From: Streptococcus didelphis DSM 15616
Lineage (GTDB): Bacteria; Bacillota; Bacilli; Lactobacillales; Streptococcaceae
Length of the DNA stretch: 64,000 bases
Assembly: GCF_000380005.1 (NCBI RefSeq)
Contig: NZ_KB904196.1
Span: 1-64,000, forward strand
Direction of reading: 5' to 3'
In this document: in pieces, positions 15,276 to 21,584 of the stretch
Position numbering within the stretch: position 1 is the stretch's first letter
Layout: each line of letters begins with the position of its first letter
Made by a program: the position numbers and the translations under genes
The notes under the pieces: generated by a model
Told to the model about the DNA's origin: nothing
The model's database searches: none
What the model saw: the letters and a program-made list of their open reading frames with translations, nothing else

Positions 15276-16853
15276 ATGAAATCAATCTTTAACTATCTTG
15301 ATAAAAAAACTAAATGGCTAGTGATCACAGGAAGTTTAGCTAATAGTTTTGCTGCCTTAGGTCAACCCTTTGTTCTTTCAAAAGCATTGGATTTAAAGGA
15401 AAAAATCTTTGATTTTAACGTGATTCTTCAGTTCACGATTTACGGATTTTCAGTCTATATGACCTTGTATGCTTTAATGCTCTTTGCCAATCATACCACA
15501 AATGTTTTTCGTAGGGAAATTCATAAAAATATGAGATTGGCGCTCTTTAAAAAGTTACTTGTTAACAAGCGCTTCACAGATGATGAGAAAACCTCTATAT
15601 TGACTCAAGATATGGAATACCTAGGAGATAATTATCTGATTTGCTTTGTGACTATGCTTACTTGGGGTATTTTATGTTTGGTTACAGCTTCTTATATTAT
15701 CTTACAAGATTATGTGCTGGGAAGTATGTTTGTCTTGTTTAGTATTATACGCCCAATTCCCCAATTTATTCTAAGCCATAAACTAACAGATAATGGTGAA
15801 AAAATGAATACAGATAGGGGGCATCTTTATACTGTGGTGAGCGATAATATGAGAGGAAGTCAGACAATTATTAATAATCAGGTCGTAGGTGAAGCAATAG
15901 GTCACTTTCATCAGACCCATACAACTTATCAAGAATCCCTTCAAAAATATGCCTTTACACACAATATTATTTATTTTTTCAATGGCTTTATGCTTTTTTT
16001 GAGTCAAGTTGTACCTTTGGCTTTAGGTTTTTACTTTACTCTTCAAGGAAATGTTGTCAGTGTTGCAAAATTAATTGCGATGTATATCGCTTCTAATCAG
16101 TTAGTTAATCCGATTCAAACCATTATGTACAATGTTGCATCGATCCAAGGCTCAAAACCGCTAGCAGATAAGATATTTAGCATTCTAAATGAAGAAGAAA
16201 TGGAAGGAACAGCTGTCTCTAAAGCTACCGTAGCTAATATTGAGCAACTTGTGGTAGCGGATGTGACTAAATCTTATGGTAGCAAAAAGCTTTTCTCACA
16301 ATTAAGCTTCACTTGCAAAATGGGTGATAAGGTATTAATTAAGGGAGCCAGTGGATCTGGTAAGTCAACCTTATTTAGAGTCATCTCTCAACTTGACAGT
16401 CCTGACAATGGAGAAATTTTTGTTAAGACAAGAGATGGCTTAACCTTTAATAATTTTAGAGGTAATATTAGTCATATTACTCAAAGTCCATTTTTGTTTA
16501 ATGATACTATCCGATATAACTTAGCCTTAGGTCAATCTTTCTCAGATGAGGAACTGCTAGAGGTCCTAGAAGCCGTTGGGTTAGTTGATGAAATGGATCA
16601 TATCTTGGATGTTATGATTGTCGATAACGGGACTAACATTTCAGGTGGTCAGCGCGTTCGATTAGAGATTGCGAGATTTTTACTTAGAAAAAAAGATATC
16701 CTATTGGCAGATGAGGTTACAGCTTCTCTTGATGCTACTAATAGTCAAAAAGTCAGAGATATTCTGTTAAGCTTACCTATTTTAGTATTAGAAATTGCCC
16801 ATTATGTGGATGATGATAGTCGTTATGACAAGACTATCTATTTAACTAAATAA
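15276..16853 (+). CDS. ABC exporter (fused membrane and ATPase domains) for the modified peptide
   Basis: The 525-residue half-transporter has an N-terminal ABC membrane domain with six segments (about 15-300) and an ATPase domain (about 325-525): Walker A GASGSGKST, Q loop HITQSPF, signature SGGQRVRLEIARF, Walker B ILLADEVTASLD and the switch His in EIAHYV. There is no N-terminal C39 peptidase, so leader removal must be done by another protease. GCGAGG precedes the ATG. It lies directly after the precursor gene and its attenuator, which fits export of, or immunity to, the mature peptide. Confidence 0.88.
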   Translation: MKSIFNYLDKKTKWLVITGSLANSFAALGQPFVLSKALDLKEKIFDFNVILQFTIYGFSVYMTLYALMLFANHTTNVFRREIHKNMRLALFKKLLVNKRFTDDEKTSILTQDMEYLGDNYLICFVTMLTWGILCLVTASYIILQDYVLGSMFVLFSIIRPIPQFILSHKLTDNGEKMNTDRGHLYTVVSDNMRGSQTIINNQVVGEAIGHFHQTHTTYQESLQKYAFTHNIIYFFNGFMLFLSQVVPLALGFYFTLQGNVVSVAKLIAMYIASNQLVNPIQTIMYNVASIQGSKPLADKIFSILNEEEMEGTAVSKATVANIEQLVVADVTKSYGSKKLFSQLSFTCKMGDKVLIKGASGSGKSTLFRVISQLDSPDNGEIFVKTRDGLTFNNFRGNISHITQSPFLFNDTIRYNLALGQSFSDEELLEVLEAVGLVDEMDHILDVMIVDNGTNISGGQRVRLEIARFLLRKKDILLADEVTASLDATNSQKVRDILLSLPILVLEIAHYVDDDSRYDKTIYLTK

Positions 16854-16872
16854 GTTAGTAGGAATACTTTAA

Positions 16873-17211
16873 ATGAATGATATTGAGATATATTCTATTT
16901 TAGTTTCTCGTATTGAATATTCTGATGGTACAGGTTTAAAGGTTCGTCCTGCTGTAGTAGTCAAATTTAATGATGAAGTAATAAAAACTTTAAGATTAAC
17001 TACTAAATATGAAAATGAGTCTGACAATATAAGAAGTCAGTATTTAGAAGTTATTGATTGGGCAAAAGCAAATTTAAAAAGGCGTTCTTGGATTGATACA
17101 ATTCAGTATTATGATTTAGAAGATAAGGGATTCAATATTAAAATTATTGGTAAGTTAAGCGATAGAGATATTGAAAGATTAAAAGATTTTCTTAGGGAAA
17201 GAGAAATTTAG
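16873..17211 (+). CDS. MazF/PemK-like protein (possible toxin)
   Basis: This is a 112-residue protein. The early segment SDGTGLKVRPAVVVKFND resembles the RP-x-V-V loop of MazF/PemK endoribonucleases. The later part (ASN-free WAKANLKRRSWIDTIQYYDL, then IGKLSDRDIERLKDFL) matches the C-terminal 'GRLSERDLE' pattern I recall for plasmid maintenance toxins of this superfamily. No antitoxin gene is adjacent: the gene before is the exporter and the one after is a lipoprotein. It may be a solitary family member or controlled from elsewhere in the ICE. A weak AGGAA lies nine bases before the ATG. The family call is moderate and activity is unknown. Confidence 0.6.
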   Translation: MNDIEIYSILVSRIEYSDGTGLKVRPAVVVKFNDEVIKTLRLTTKYENESDNIRSQYLEVIDWAKANLKRRSWIDTIQYYDLEDKGFNIKIIGKLSDRDIERLKDFLREREI

Positions 17212-17213
17212 TT

Positions 17214-17567
17214 ATGAAAAAGAAATTAGTTGGTTTAATTGTTCTAGCTATATCTACAGTATTTTTAGTTGCTTGTTCGACTAATTCGTTAAATGGAAAG
17301 TATTATAAAGTATATGATGGTGAAAAAACATTAGTTTTAGAAATTAATGGTAAAGATGCTTATATAAATTTAGATGGTAAAAAGGTTATTACAAAAATTG
17401 ATAAGGAATCAAAAATTATCTTTTATGAAGACTATGGTGTTAGAACTTTAAAATATGAGATTTCAAGAGATGGAGAATTTTCATATTTTGGAGATATTGC
17501 TGGGAAAGATATTCTTTATAAAGAAGGCAGCAAGAGTTTAGAAAAAGCACTAAGAGATAAAGAATAA
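17214..17567 (+). CDS. Small lipoprotein of unknown function
   Basis: The 117-residue product has a lipobox (FLVAC; lipidated Cys21) and a mature part of about 95 residues rich in beta-strand-like segments (GKYYKVYDGEKTLVLEINGK). It starts two bases after the MazF-like stop, so the two are probably translated from one mRNA. Position downstream of a RiPP exporter allows an immunity role, but nothing in the sequence proves it. It also resembles generic DUF4828-like streptococcal lipoproteins in size. Orientation changes directly after it. Confidence 0.75.
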   Translation: MKKKLVGLIVLAISTVFLVACSTNSLNGKYYKVYDGEKTLVLEINGKDAYINLDGKKVITKIDKESKIIFYEDYGVRTLKYEISRDGEFSYFGDIAGKDILYKEGSKSLEKALRDKE

Positions 17568-17575
17568 AGTTAGGA

Positions 17576-18460
17576 CTATTTTCCTAACTTATTTTTTTTA
17601 TTTAAAAAATGAACTTCAAAATGTAAAGTCTTAACCTTGCTCAATACCTGACTTTTAGTTAAATAAGTTGTATCCCAACAATAAAAAATGTTTTTACCAA
17701 AATCAAAATAAGAATCAAAAAGAAGATTAGGATTGCTCTGTCTTAATTTTTCTTGGAAAGTGTTATCTGATAAATCATCGAATTCAAGCGAGGAAATCAG
17801 ATAGTTTTTATTTAATTGATGAAATGCTTTCTCAAAAATGTTTGGGGTTATTTGTTCATATTCAAAAATAATATTATGTTTGACATCATAAAGAGCCAAA
17901 TTCATGTCTTGATTTTTGTTTCCTTGAAAGTCACTAACGATTGTACTTATTTCTTTATTGTTCAAATTGGAATGATCTTTAAGTAGATGGAAGAGTCTTA
18001 TTTCTAAACACTCTTTTGAAATTTCTAAATCAATGGTTATTTCTTTAAATAGTTTATTTTCGTAAACAATTTTATAAAGTATAACAATATCTGGGGCTAA
18101 TATAAAGCCAGCAAAATAATTAGCCTCATGTTCTTGGTTTGTATTTTCGTTATTTTCTGTGAAAATATGACCTTCATGATTAAGTAGAATATGTCCTAAT
18201 TCATGACATTTTGTAAAATTTTGTCTTGTTTTAGGATGTTCTTTTTGGTAGAAGATACTGGGAAAATCATTTCTATTAATAATTGAAAACCCAGAAATAC
18301 TTTGATGTAGTTTCGATTCGACAGTTATGATATTAAACTTTTCGCAGAAATGCTCAAAAAAAGAATGATAATTATAGTATTTACTTTTAATATCATTCAA
18401 TTTCATATATGTATAAACCAGTTCTTTAGCGGTTTGAATTGCGTAAGTATAAGGTGTCAC
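17576..18460 (-). CDS. ImmA/IrrE-type metalloprotease (ICE derepression)
   Basis: The 294-residue protein carries the zinc motif HELGH in KCHELGHILLNHEG and a downstream Glu-rich segment (EHEANYFAGFIL) completing the gluzincin site, the hallmark of COG2856 ImmA/IrrE proteins. In ICEBs1 the homologue cleaves the repressor ImmR and so triggers excision. Here its start overlaps the end of the repressor gene by four bases. The C-terminal half (about 150-294) is less conserved and could sense the trigger. Minus-strand, two-gene operon from the promoter near 18.85 kb. Confidence 0.88.
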   Translation of the reverse strand: MTPYTYAIQTAKELVYTYMKLNDIKSKYYNYHSFFEHFCEKFNIITVESKLHQSISGFSIINRNDFPSIFYQKEHPKTRQNFTKCHELGHILLNHEGHIFTENNENTNQEHEANYFAGFILAPDIVILYKIVYENKLFKEITIDLEISKECLEIRLFHLLKDHSNLNNKEISTIVSDFQGNKNQDMNLALYDVKHNIIFEYEQITPNIFEKAFHQLNKNYLISSLEFDDLSDNTFQEKLRQSNPNLLFDSYFDFGKNIFYCWDTTYLTKSQVLSKVKTLHFEVHFLNKKNKLGK

Positions 18461-18822
18461 TGATTACCTTTCTTATTCTTTCTTTCATCAATGATTTTTT
18501 GTCGTTCAGCTAAAACTCTCTTTAAATCCTGTTCAAGTTCAATTTTTTCTTCATCAGTTAAGTTATCAGAAGTCTTTCTAAAGAGGATTTCAAAGTCAGA
18601 TAAATTTATTTCGTCAGGATTCTTAATATTGGTATTACCTAATAGATAATCAGTTGAGACGTTGAAGAAATTGGCGAGTGTTTTAAGTTTTTCTGGTGAT
18701 GGTTCAAACTTACCTCTTTCCCAGTCTCCATACGCAGGTTGAGAGATATTAAGTTCTTTTGCTATCTCTACTTGAGTTAGTTTAAAACTTTTACGTAGTT
18801 CTTTAAGTCTTTCATTAAGCAT
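18457..18822 (-). CDS. XRE-family repressor, ImmR-like
   Basis: The 121-residue protein has a Cro/CI-type HTH at about residues 5-60 (LRKSFKLTQVEIAKELNISQ, GDWERGKFEPSPEKLKTLAN) and a charged helical tail. AAGGAG precedes the ATG. It is coupled to the ImmA-like protease gene. Facing it lie two 17-bp palindromes over a consensus rightward promoter (18866-18916). By analogy with ImmR, it should repress that promoter and perhaps its own. Confidence 0.9.
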   Translation of the reverse strand: MLNERLKELRKSFKLTQVEIAKELNISQPAYGDWERGKFEPSPEKLKTLANFFNVSTDYLLGNTNIKNPDEINLSDFEILFRKTSDNLTDEEKIELEQDLKRVLAERQKIIDERKNKKGNQ

Positions 18823-18865
18823 AATAACTCCTTAAAAAAATATATTAATATTTTTGAAAAAAGTG

Positions 18866-18916
18866 TTGACAGAAATATAAGTTTAACTTATAATATAAAT
18901 ATAAGCTTAGCTTATA
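18866..18916 (+). promoter_or_regulatory. Rightward ICE promoter with twin repressor operators
   Basis: TTGACA (18866-18871), 17 bp, TATAAT (18889-18894). Palindrome 1, TATAAGTTTAACTTATA (18876-18892), covers the spacer and -10. Palindrome 2, TATAAGCTTAGCTTATA (18900-18916), covers the start site. Centres are 24 bp apart. Occupied operators would block transcription fully. Confidence 0.85.
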
Positions 18917-19217
18917 AACTCTTTCAAAAAAGTGTAGTCGTATTTCATAAATAATCAAAAAGTTACACTGATTTGAGACAAGAGTTACTTTAAGATCATT
19001 GATAATAGAATAAAAAGTGCGTCAGACAACTCAGAACTTGAGATGAATAACACACCTTAATAAAATTTAAGCACCTTTATTATAGCGTGAAATTCTTCAA
19101 AAGTAAAGCTTGGTTTCAATTACGATACCAGAGGTAATGTCTGACAACTTTTGAAGTTTGAATTTTGCTTGTTTAAGCAAAAAAGCTAGATAGCTATTCC
19201 TACCTAGCTTAGTTTTA
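18917..19217. other. Untranslated stretch after the ICE promoter, structured
   Basis: No convincing frame is seen. Inverse pairs stand out: GTCAGAC (near 19022) with GTCTGAC (near 19139), and CTTCAAAAG (near 19093) with CTTTTGAAG (near 19149). They suggest a folded leader RNA. The region ends with the terminator of the small minus-strand gene. Confidence 0.4.
19181..19210 (-). terminator. Terminator of the small minus-strand gene
   Basis: Read on the minus strand, AAGCTAG and CTAGCTT flank a 14-base loop, followed by a T run; a second hairpin (TTTTGCTT/AAGCAAAA) lies just beyond. Confidence 0.65.
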
Positions 19218-19358
19218 CTATAAAAATTGATGCAAAATAATTGCGGTCATGATTATAGTAATTACTGTGTGTTCAACTAAGCAATGAAAGTATAATCCAA
19301 GTAATTGGAAAAATGCTTTCATGATAGCGAACATCACTTCGGTGATAATTTCTATCAT
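19218..19358 (-). CDS. Small hydrophobic membrane peptide, 46 residues
   Basis: A 46-codon gene has a strong ribosome site on the minus strand (AAGGAGGTAGGGT before ATG). The product starts MIEIITEVMFAIMKAFFQLL, continues GLYFHCLVEH, and ends TVITIIMTAIILHQFL: mostly hydrophobic with one central polar patch, so one or two membrane passes. It has its own terminator. It lies antisense to the rightward ICE transcript from 18889, which would cover it. Size, hydrophobicity and antisense overlap recall type I toxins, but it does not match a family I know. Confidence 0.6.
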   Translation of the reverse strand: MIEIITEVMFAIMKAFFQLLGLYFHCLVEHTVITIIMTAIILHQFL

Positions 19359-19586
19359 ACCCTACCTCCTTATTAGACTAACTCTGAAGAGTCAATTCTG
19401 TTCAAAGTTTGCTTTCAAGTAGATCTAATAGGAGATGGGCATGATGTAGAATCACCATATATATTTTATCATTCTAGTGATGACTAAACAAGTAAAGTTC
19501 AGACCTCAAAAGCACACTAAGGTTTATGTTAGTTAGCCTGTGTTGAACAAAAAACTAAAACTGCTACTCTGCAAGGGGTGTTGACA
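19359..19586. other. Intergenic stretch upstream of two small genes
   Basis: It holds the promoter region of the minus-strand 46-residue gene and otherwise no clear frame or repeat. I see nothing firm in it. Confidence 0.3.
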
Positions 19587-19655
19587 ATGATTACTGAAAA
19601 CGTGGTGAGGCGGATTAGGTATGGTATTGTGGGCGGTGTGTTAGACTTTGTCTAG
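19587..19655 (+). CDS. Candidate 22-residue peptide with hydrophobic C-terminus
   Basis: AAGGGG lies eight bases before an ATG opening 22 codons: MITENVVRRIRYGIVGGVLD then FV. The C-terminal GIVGGVLDFV resembles short hydrophobic signalling peptides in form, but there is no Rgg/PhrR-type receptor gene beside it. It lies on the putative ICE leader transcript. It may be a leader peptide or chance. Confidence 0.3.
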   Translation: MITENVVRRIRYGIVGGVLDFV

Positions 19656-19776
19656 CTAAGGGATAAGGTGGACTTATTCGACTGAGTAGCTCATGTTGAG
19701 AAACATAGTGAAAGGAGTGTGCGAAGATACGAGCATGCAATTTAAATTGAAATATAGTGAGAATATTTTTTTCTAT

Positions 19777-19805
19777 GTCGACTTCTTTCATAAGTCGACT
19801 TTTTT
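19777..19805 (+). terminator. Intrinsic terminator before the second XRE gene
   Basis: GTCGACTT (19777-19784) and AAGTCGAC (19792-19799) are perfect 8-bp arms followed by six T residues. A transcript from 18.9 kb would end here unless antiterminated. Confidence 0.85.
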
Positions 19806-19952
19806 GTTAAAAAATAAAAATAGAAATATAGTTTAGGTATTATGGGGTATCGTCCTTTCTCTAAGCTATATTTTTTTATTTTTGGAAAGGGTATTAAGCA
19901 TAGTATCTTTTTTAAAGGTAAAAATTTAGAATGATTGAAAGGGAGCTGAATA

Positions 19953-20387
19953 ATGATTGATGTATCAAAAAAACTAAAACAACTAAGAATTGATGGAGGA
20001 ATTGCTAAGTCGCGGTTGGTCACTTATTTATCGATAACTTTAAGAACTTATGACAGATATGAAGATGGTAGTCGTACTCCTGATTTAGTAACGTTAATGA
20101 AATTATCGGATTTTTATCAATGCTCGCTTGATGAATTGGTTAAAGGGAACACAAAGGATACGCTTGTTGATAGGGCATTGATTGTTTCGTATAGAGATCT
20201 TAAAGATAAGGGTTTAAATGATAAATTGGCTCATGGTCTAGTGAAGCAGGTCTATGATACTTATGAATTTGAGAAGATTCCTCAAATATCTGATGCTAAT
20301 AGAATTAAGTTTATCTATAAAGAAGATTTGGTTACTTTACTTGAAAGTATCGTGTCAAAAATACAAGAGGAGAAGAAATGTGACTAG
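19953..20387 (+). CDS. XRE-family regulator (second ICE regulator)
   Basis: The 144-residue protein has an N-terminal HTH at about 5-60 (LKQLRIDGGIAKSRLVTYLS, RYEDGSRTPDLVTLMKLSDF) and a C-terminal helical domain with no known fold seen. GGGAG lies seven bases before the ATG. It is the first gene of a rightward operon with the small peptide and the thioredoxin-like gene. Streptococcal ICEs often carry two regulators, a CI-like and an ImmR-like one. This could be the counterpart, an activator or antagonist of the leftward repressor. Confidence 0.82.
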   Translation: MIDVSKKLKQLRIDGGIAKSRLVTYLSITLRTYDRYEDGSRTPDLVTLMKLSDFYQCSLDELVKGNTKDTLVDRALIVSYRDLKDKGLNDKLAHGLVKQVYDTYEFEKIPQISDANRIKFIYKEDLVTLLESIVSKIQEEKKCD

Positions 20388-20407
20388 CTAAAAGACGGAG
20401 GTAATGA

Positions 20408-20557
20408 ATGGTAGTTTATGAATTTATTAAACAAAAGATTTTGTGTTATCAGCTAACCAGGTTGTTACGAATAGGTACTGTAATGATAACTGGACTCTCC
20501 TATAGTTTAGATAACTGGAAAAAGTGGAGGGGGATTGAAATATGGAGCATCGATTGA
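20408..20557 (+). CDS. 49-residue protein of unknown function
   Basis: The ribosome site GGAGG (20397-20401) has ideal spacing to the ATG at 20408. The product begins MVVYEFIKQKILCYQLTRLL and ends SYSLDNWKKWRGIEIWSID. It has an amphipathic middle and Trp-rich end, with no known domain. Its last 16 bases overlap the start of the thioredoxin-like gene, so the two are coupled. It is too short for standard gene callers, but spacing and coupling make it credible. Confidence 0.6.
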   Translation: MVVYEFIKQKILCYQLTRLLRIGTVMITGLSYSLDNWKKWRGIEIWSID

Positions 20558-21066
20558 GTATGCACTATTTTCAAGTGAAAAAAGAAATTTTTGGGGTATT
20601 ATTATTGAGTCCCGTTATTTTATTGATTATGTGGGGCTATGTTTCTAGCAATCAAGATGATGGTCGACTAACGCAAAAGCAATACTATGAAACAGTGGTC
20701 AACCAAACGGTTAATTTAGTGTTTTATAAAAAGTCATGTCCCTATTGCAAAGTAGCTAAAAAAGAAATTGCTACTCAAGCTAAGGATAGTCAAGTTATTA
20801 CTTATTATATTGATACTAGTACGGGAGAAGGACAAAAATTGGTTAAAAAATACCATGTTAAGTACGCACCTACAATAGTATCAATTAGAAAAGGAAATAT
20901 TCAATCATTTTTGTATGCTCGAGATAGAGGCAACAACATTATAGTAGAAAAAGAAAAGATAAAAGAAGTATTTAAAGCTATGACTTTATGTGTCATAGCT
21001 TTTTTATATTTGTTGAAAACAAGGGTAAAATACAGTAAATCTCCATTCTTGATTCTCCATTTTTAA
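20542..21066 (+). CDS. Membrane-anchored thioredoxin-like protein
   Basis: The 174-residue product has a short cytoplasmic start, one membrane segment (about 17-36, GVLLLSPVILLIMWGYV) and an extracytoplasmic thioredoxin fold with the redox motif CPYC (KKSCPYCKVAKKEI) and a cis-Pro region (KYAPTIV). It resembles bacteriocin-accessory (Bta-like) thiol oxidoreductases and could help fold Cys-containing secreted proteins or modified peptides of the ICE. GGAGGGGG precedes the ATG. The last 35 or so codons run through a perfect intrinsic terminator (20974-21005) and into the conserved hairpin, so the present C-terminus is probably an extension caused by loss of the original stop. Confidence 0.78.
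   Translation: MEHRLSMHYFQVKKEIFGVLLLSPVILLIMWGYVSSNQDDGRLTQKQYYETVVNQTVNLVFYKKSCPYCKVAKKEIATQAKDSQVITYYIDTSTGEGQKLVKKYHVKYAPTIVSIRKGNIQSFLYARDRGNNIIVEKEKIKEVFKAMTLCVIAFLYLLKTRVKYSKSPFLILHF
20974..21005 (+). terminator. Terminator inside the 3' end of the thioredoxin-like gene
   Basis: AAAGCTATGAC and GTCATAGCTTT are perfect 11-bp arms around a 7-base loop, with a run of six T. It lies in coding sequence, 61 bases before the stop. Confidence 0.85.
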
Positions 21067-21091
21067 ACCGAAAAGATTTTACTCTTGTTTT
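21016..21091. repeat. Long inverted repeat (hairpin), ICE copy
   Basis: Arms AAAACAAGGGTAAAAT (21016-21031) and ATTTTACTCTTGTTTT (21076-21091), with one G-T pair and a 44-base loop, are followed by GAGCAAGTATGCTTAAT. The relic copy at 4938-4991 keeps pairing by a C-G to A-T double change. Confidence 0.75.
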
Positions 21092-21135
21092 GAGCAAGTA
21101 TGCTTAATAATTTATTTATAGAAAAGAAAGGTATT

Positions 21136-21492
21136 ATGATGTCTAGGAAAGGAGTACAAGAATACGATGTAACAAATGTATCTGAAAGAAGTATAAAGAT
21201 AATTAAGAAAGCTATGTACGATGAAGGAACAGGTTTTAAGCCAATTCATTTTTATGGAATAGCTATCTGCGAAGGGACTAGAGAATTTTATAGACCTACT
21301 TATCCATTTGTTAGAAGTGAAGAAGATTTAGATAGCTTAAAAGATTTTATTAACTTATATGAGACAGATTTGTTAACTTTTTATACACATGGTCATAATT
21401 ATGACTTTGGCTGTTTTATTTATGGTATAGGAAATGACGGAAAAGATAAGTTCCGTGATAGATGGTTTAAAGAAGGAGTCATCTTCTATTGA
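21136..21492 (+). CDS. Conserved ICE protein of unknown function
   Basis: The 118-residue protein (from the ATG at 21136; AGAAAGG lies four bases before) is soluble, with segments RKGVQEYDVTNVSERSIKII and THGHNYDFGCFIYGIGNDGK. There is no signal or membrane segment. I do not recognise the family. It was conserved enough to be detectable in relic B (5062-5166), together with the hairpin upstream, so it is a standing member of this ICE type. An alternative ATG at 21100 lies inside the hairpin flank and has no ribosome site. Confidence 0.7.
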   Translation: MMSRKGVQEYDVTNVSERSIKIIKKAMYDEGTGFKPIHFYGIAICEGTREFYRPTYPFVRSEEDLDSLKDFINLYETDLLTFYTHGHNYDFGCFIYGIGNDGKDKFRDRWFKEGVIFY

Positions 21493-21584
21493 ATTTTAAA
21501 ATAATTTAAAAAAAGATGAACCAAGGTAACATTAAAGTAGTATAATAATTTTAATAAAGGAAGTTATAGGAAGGGTAACTACTT

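Noticed and set aside
19707..19850. Short frame with GTG start after AAAGGAG near 19.71 kb
   Set aside because: It reads across a perfect intrinsic terminator, so it is unlikely to be translated.
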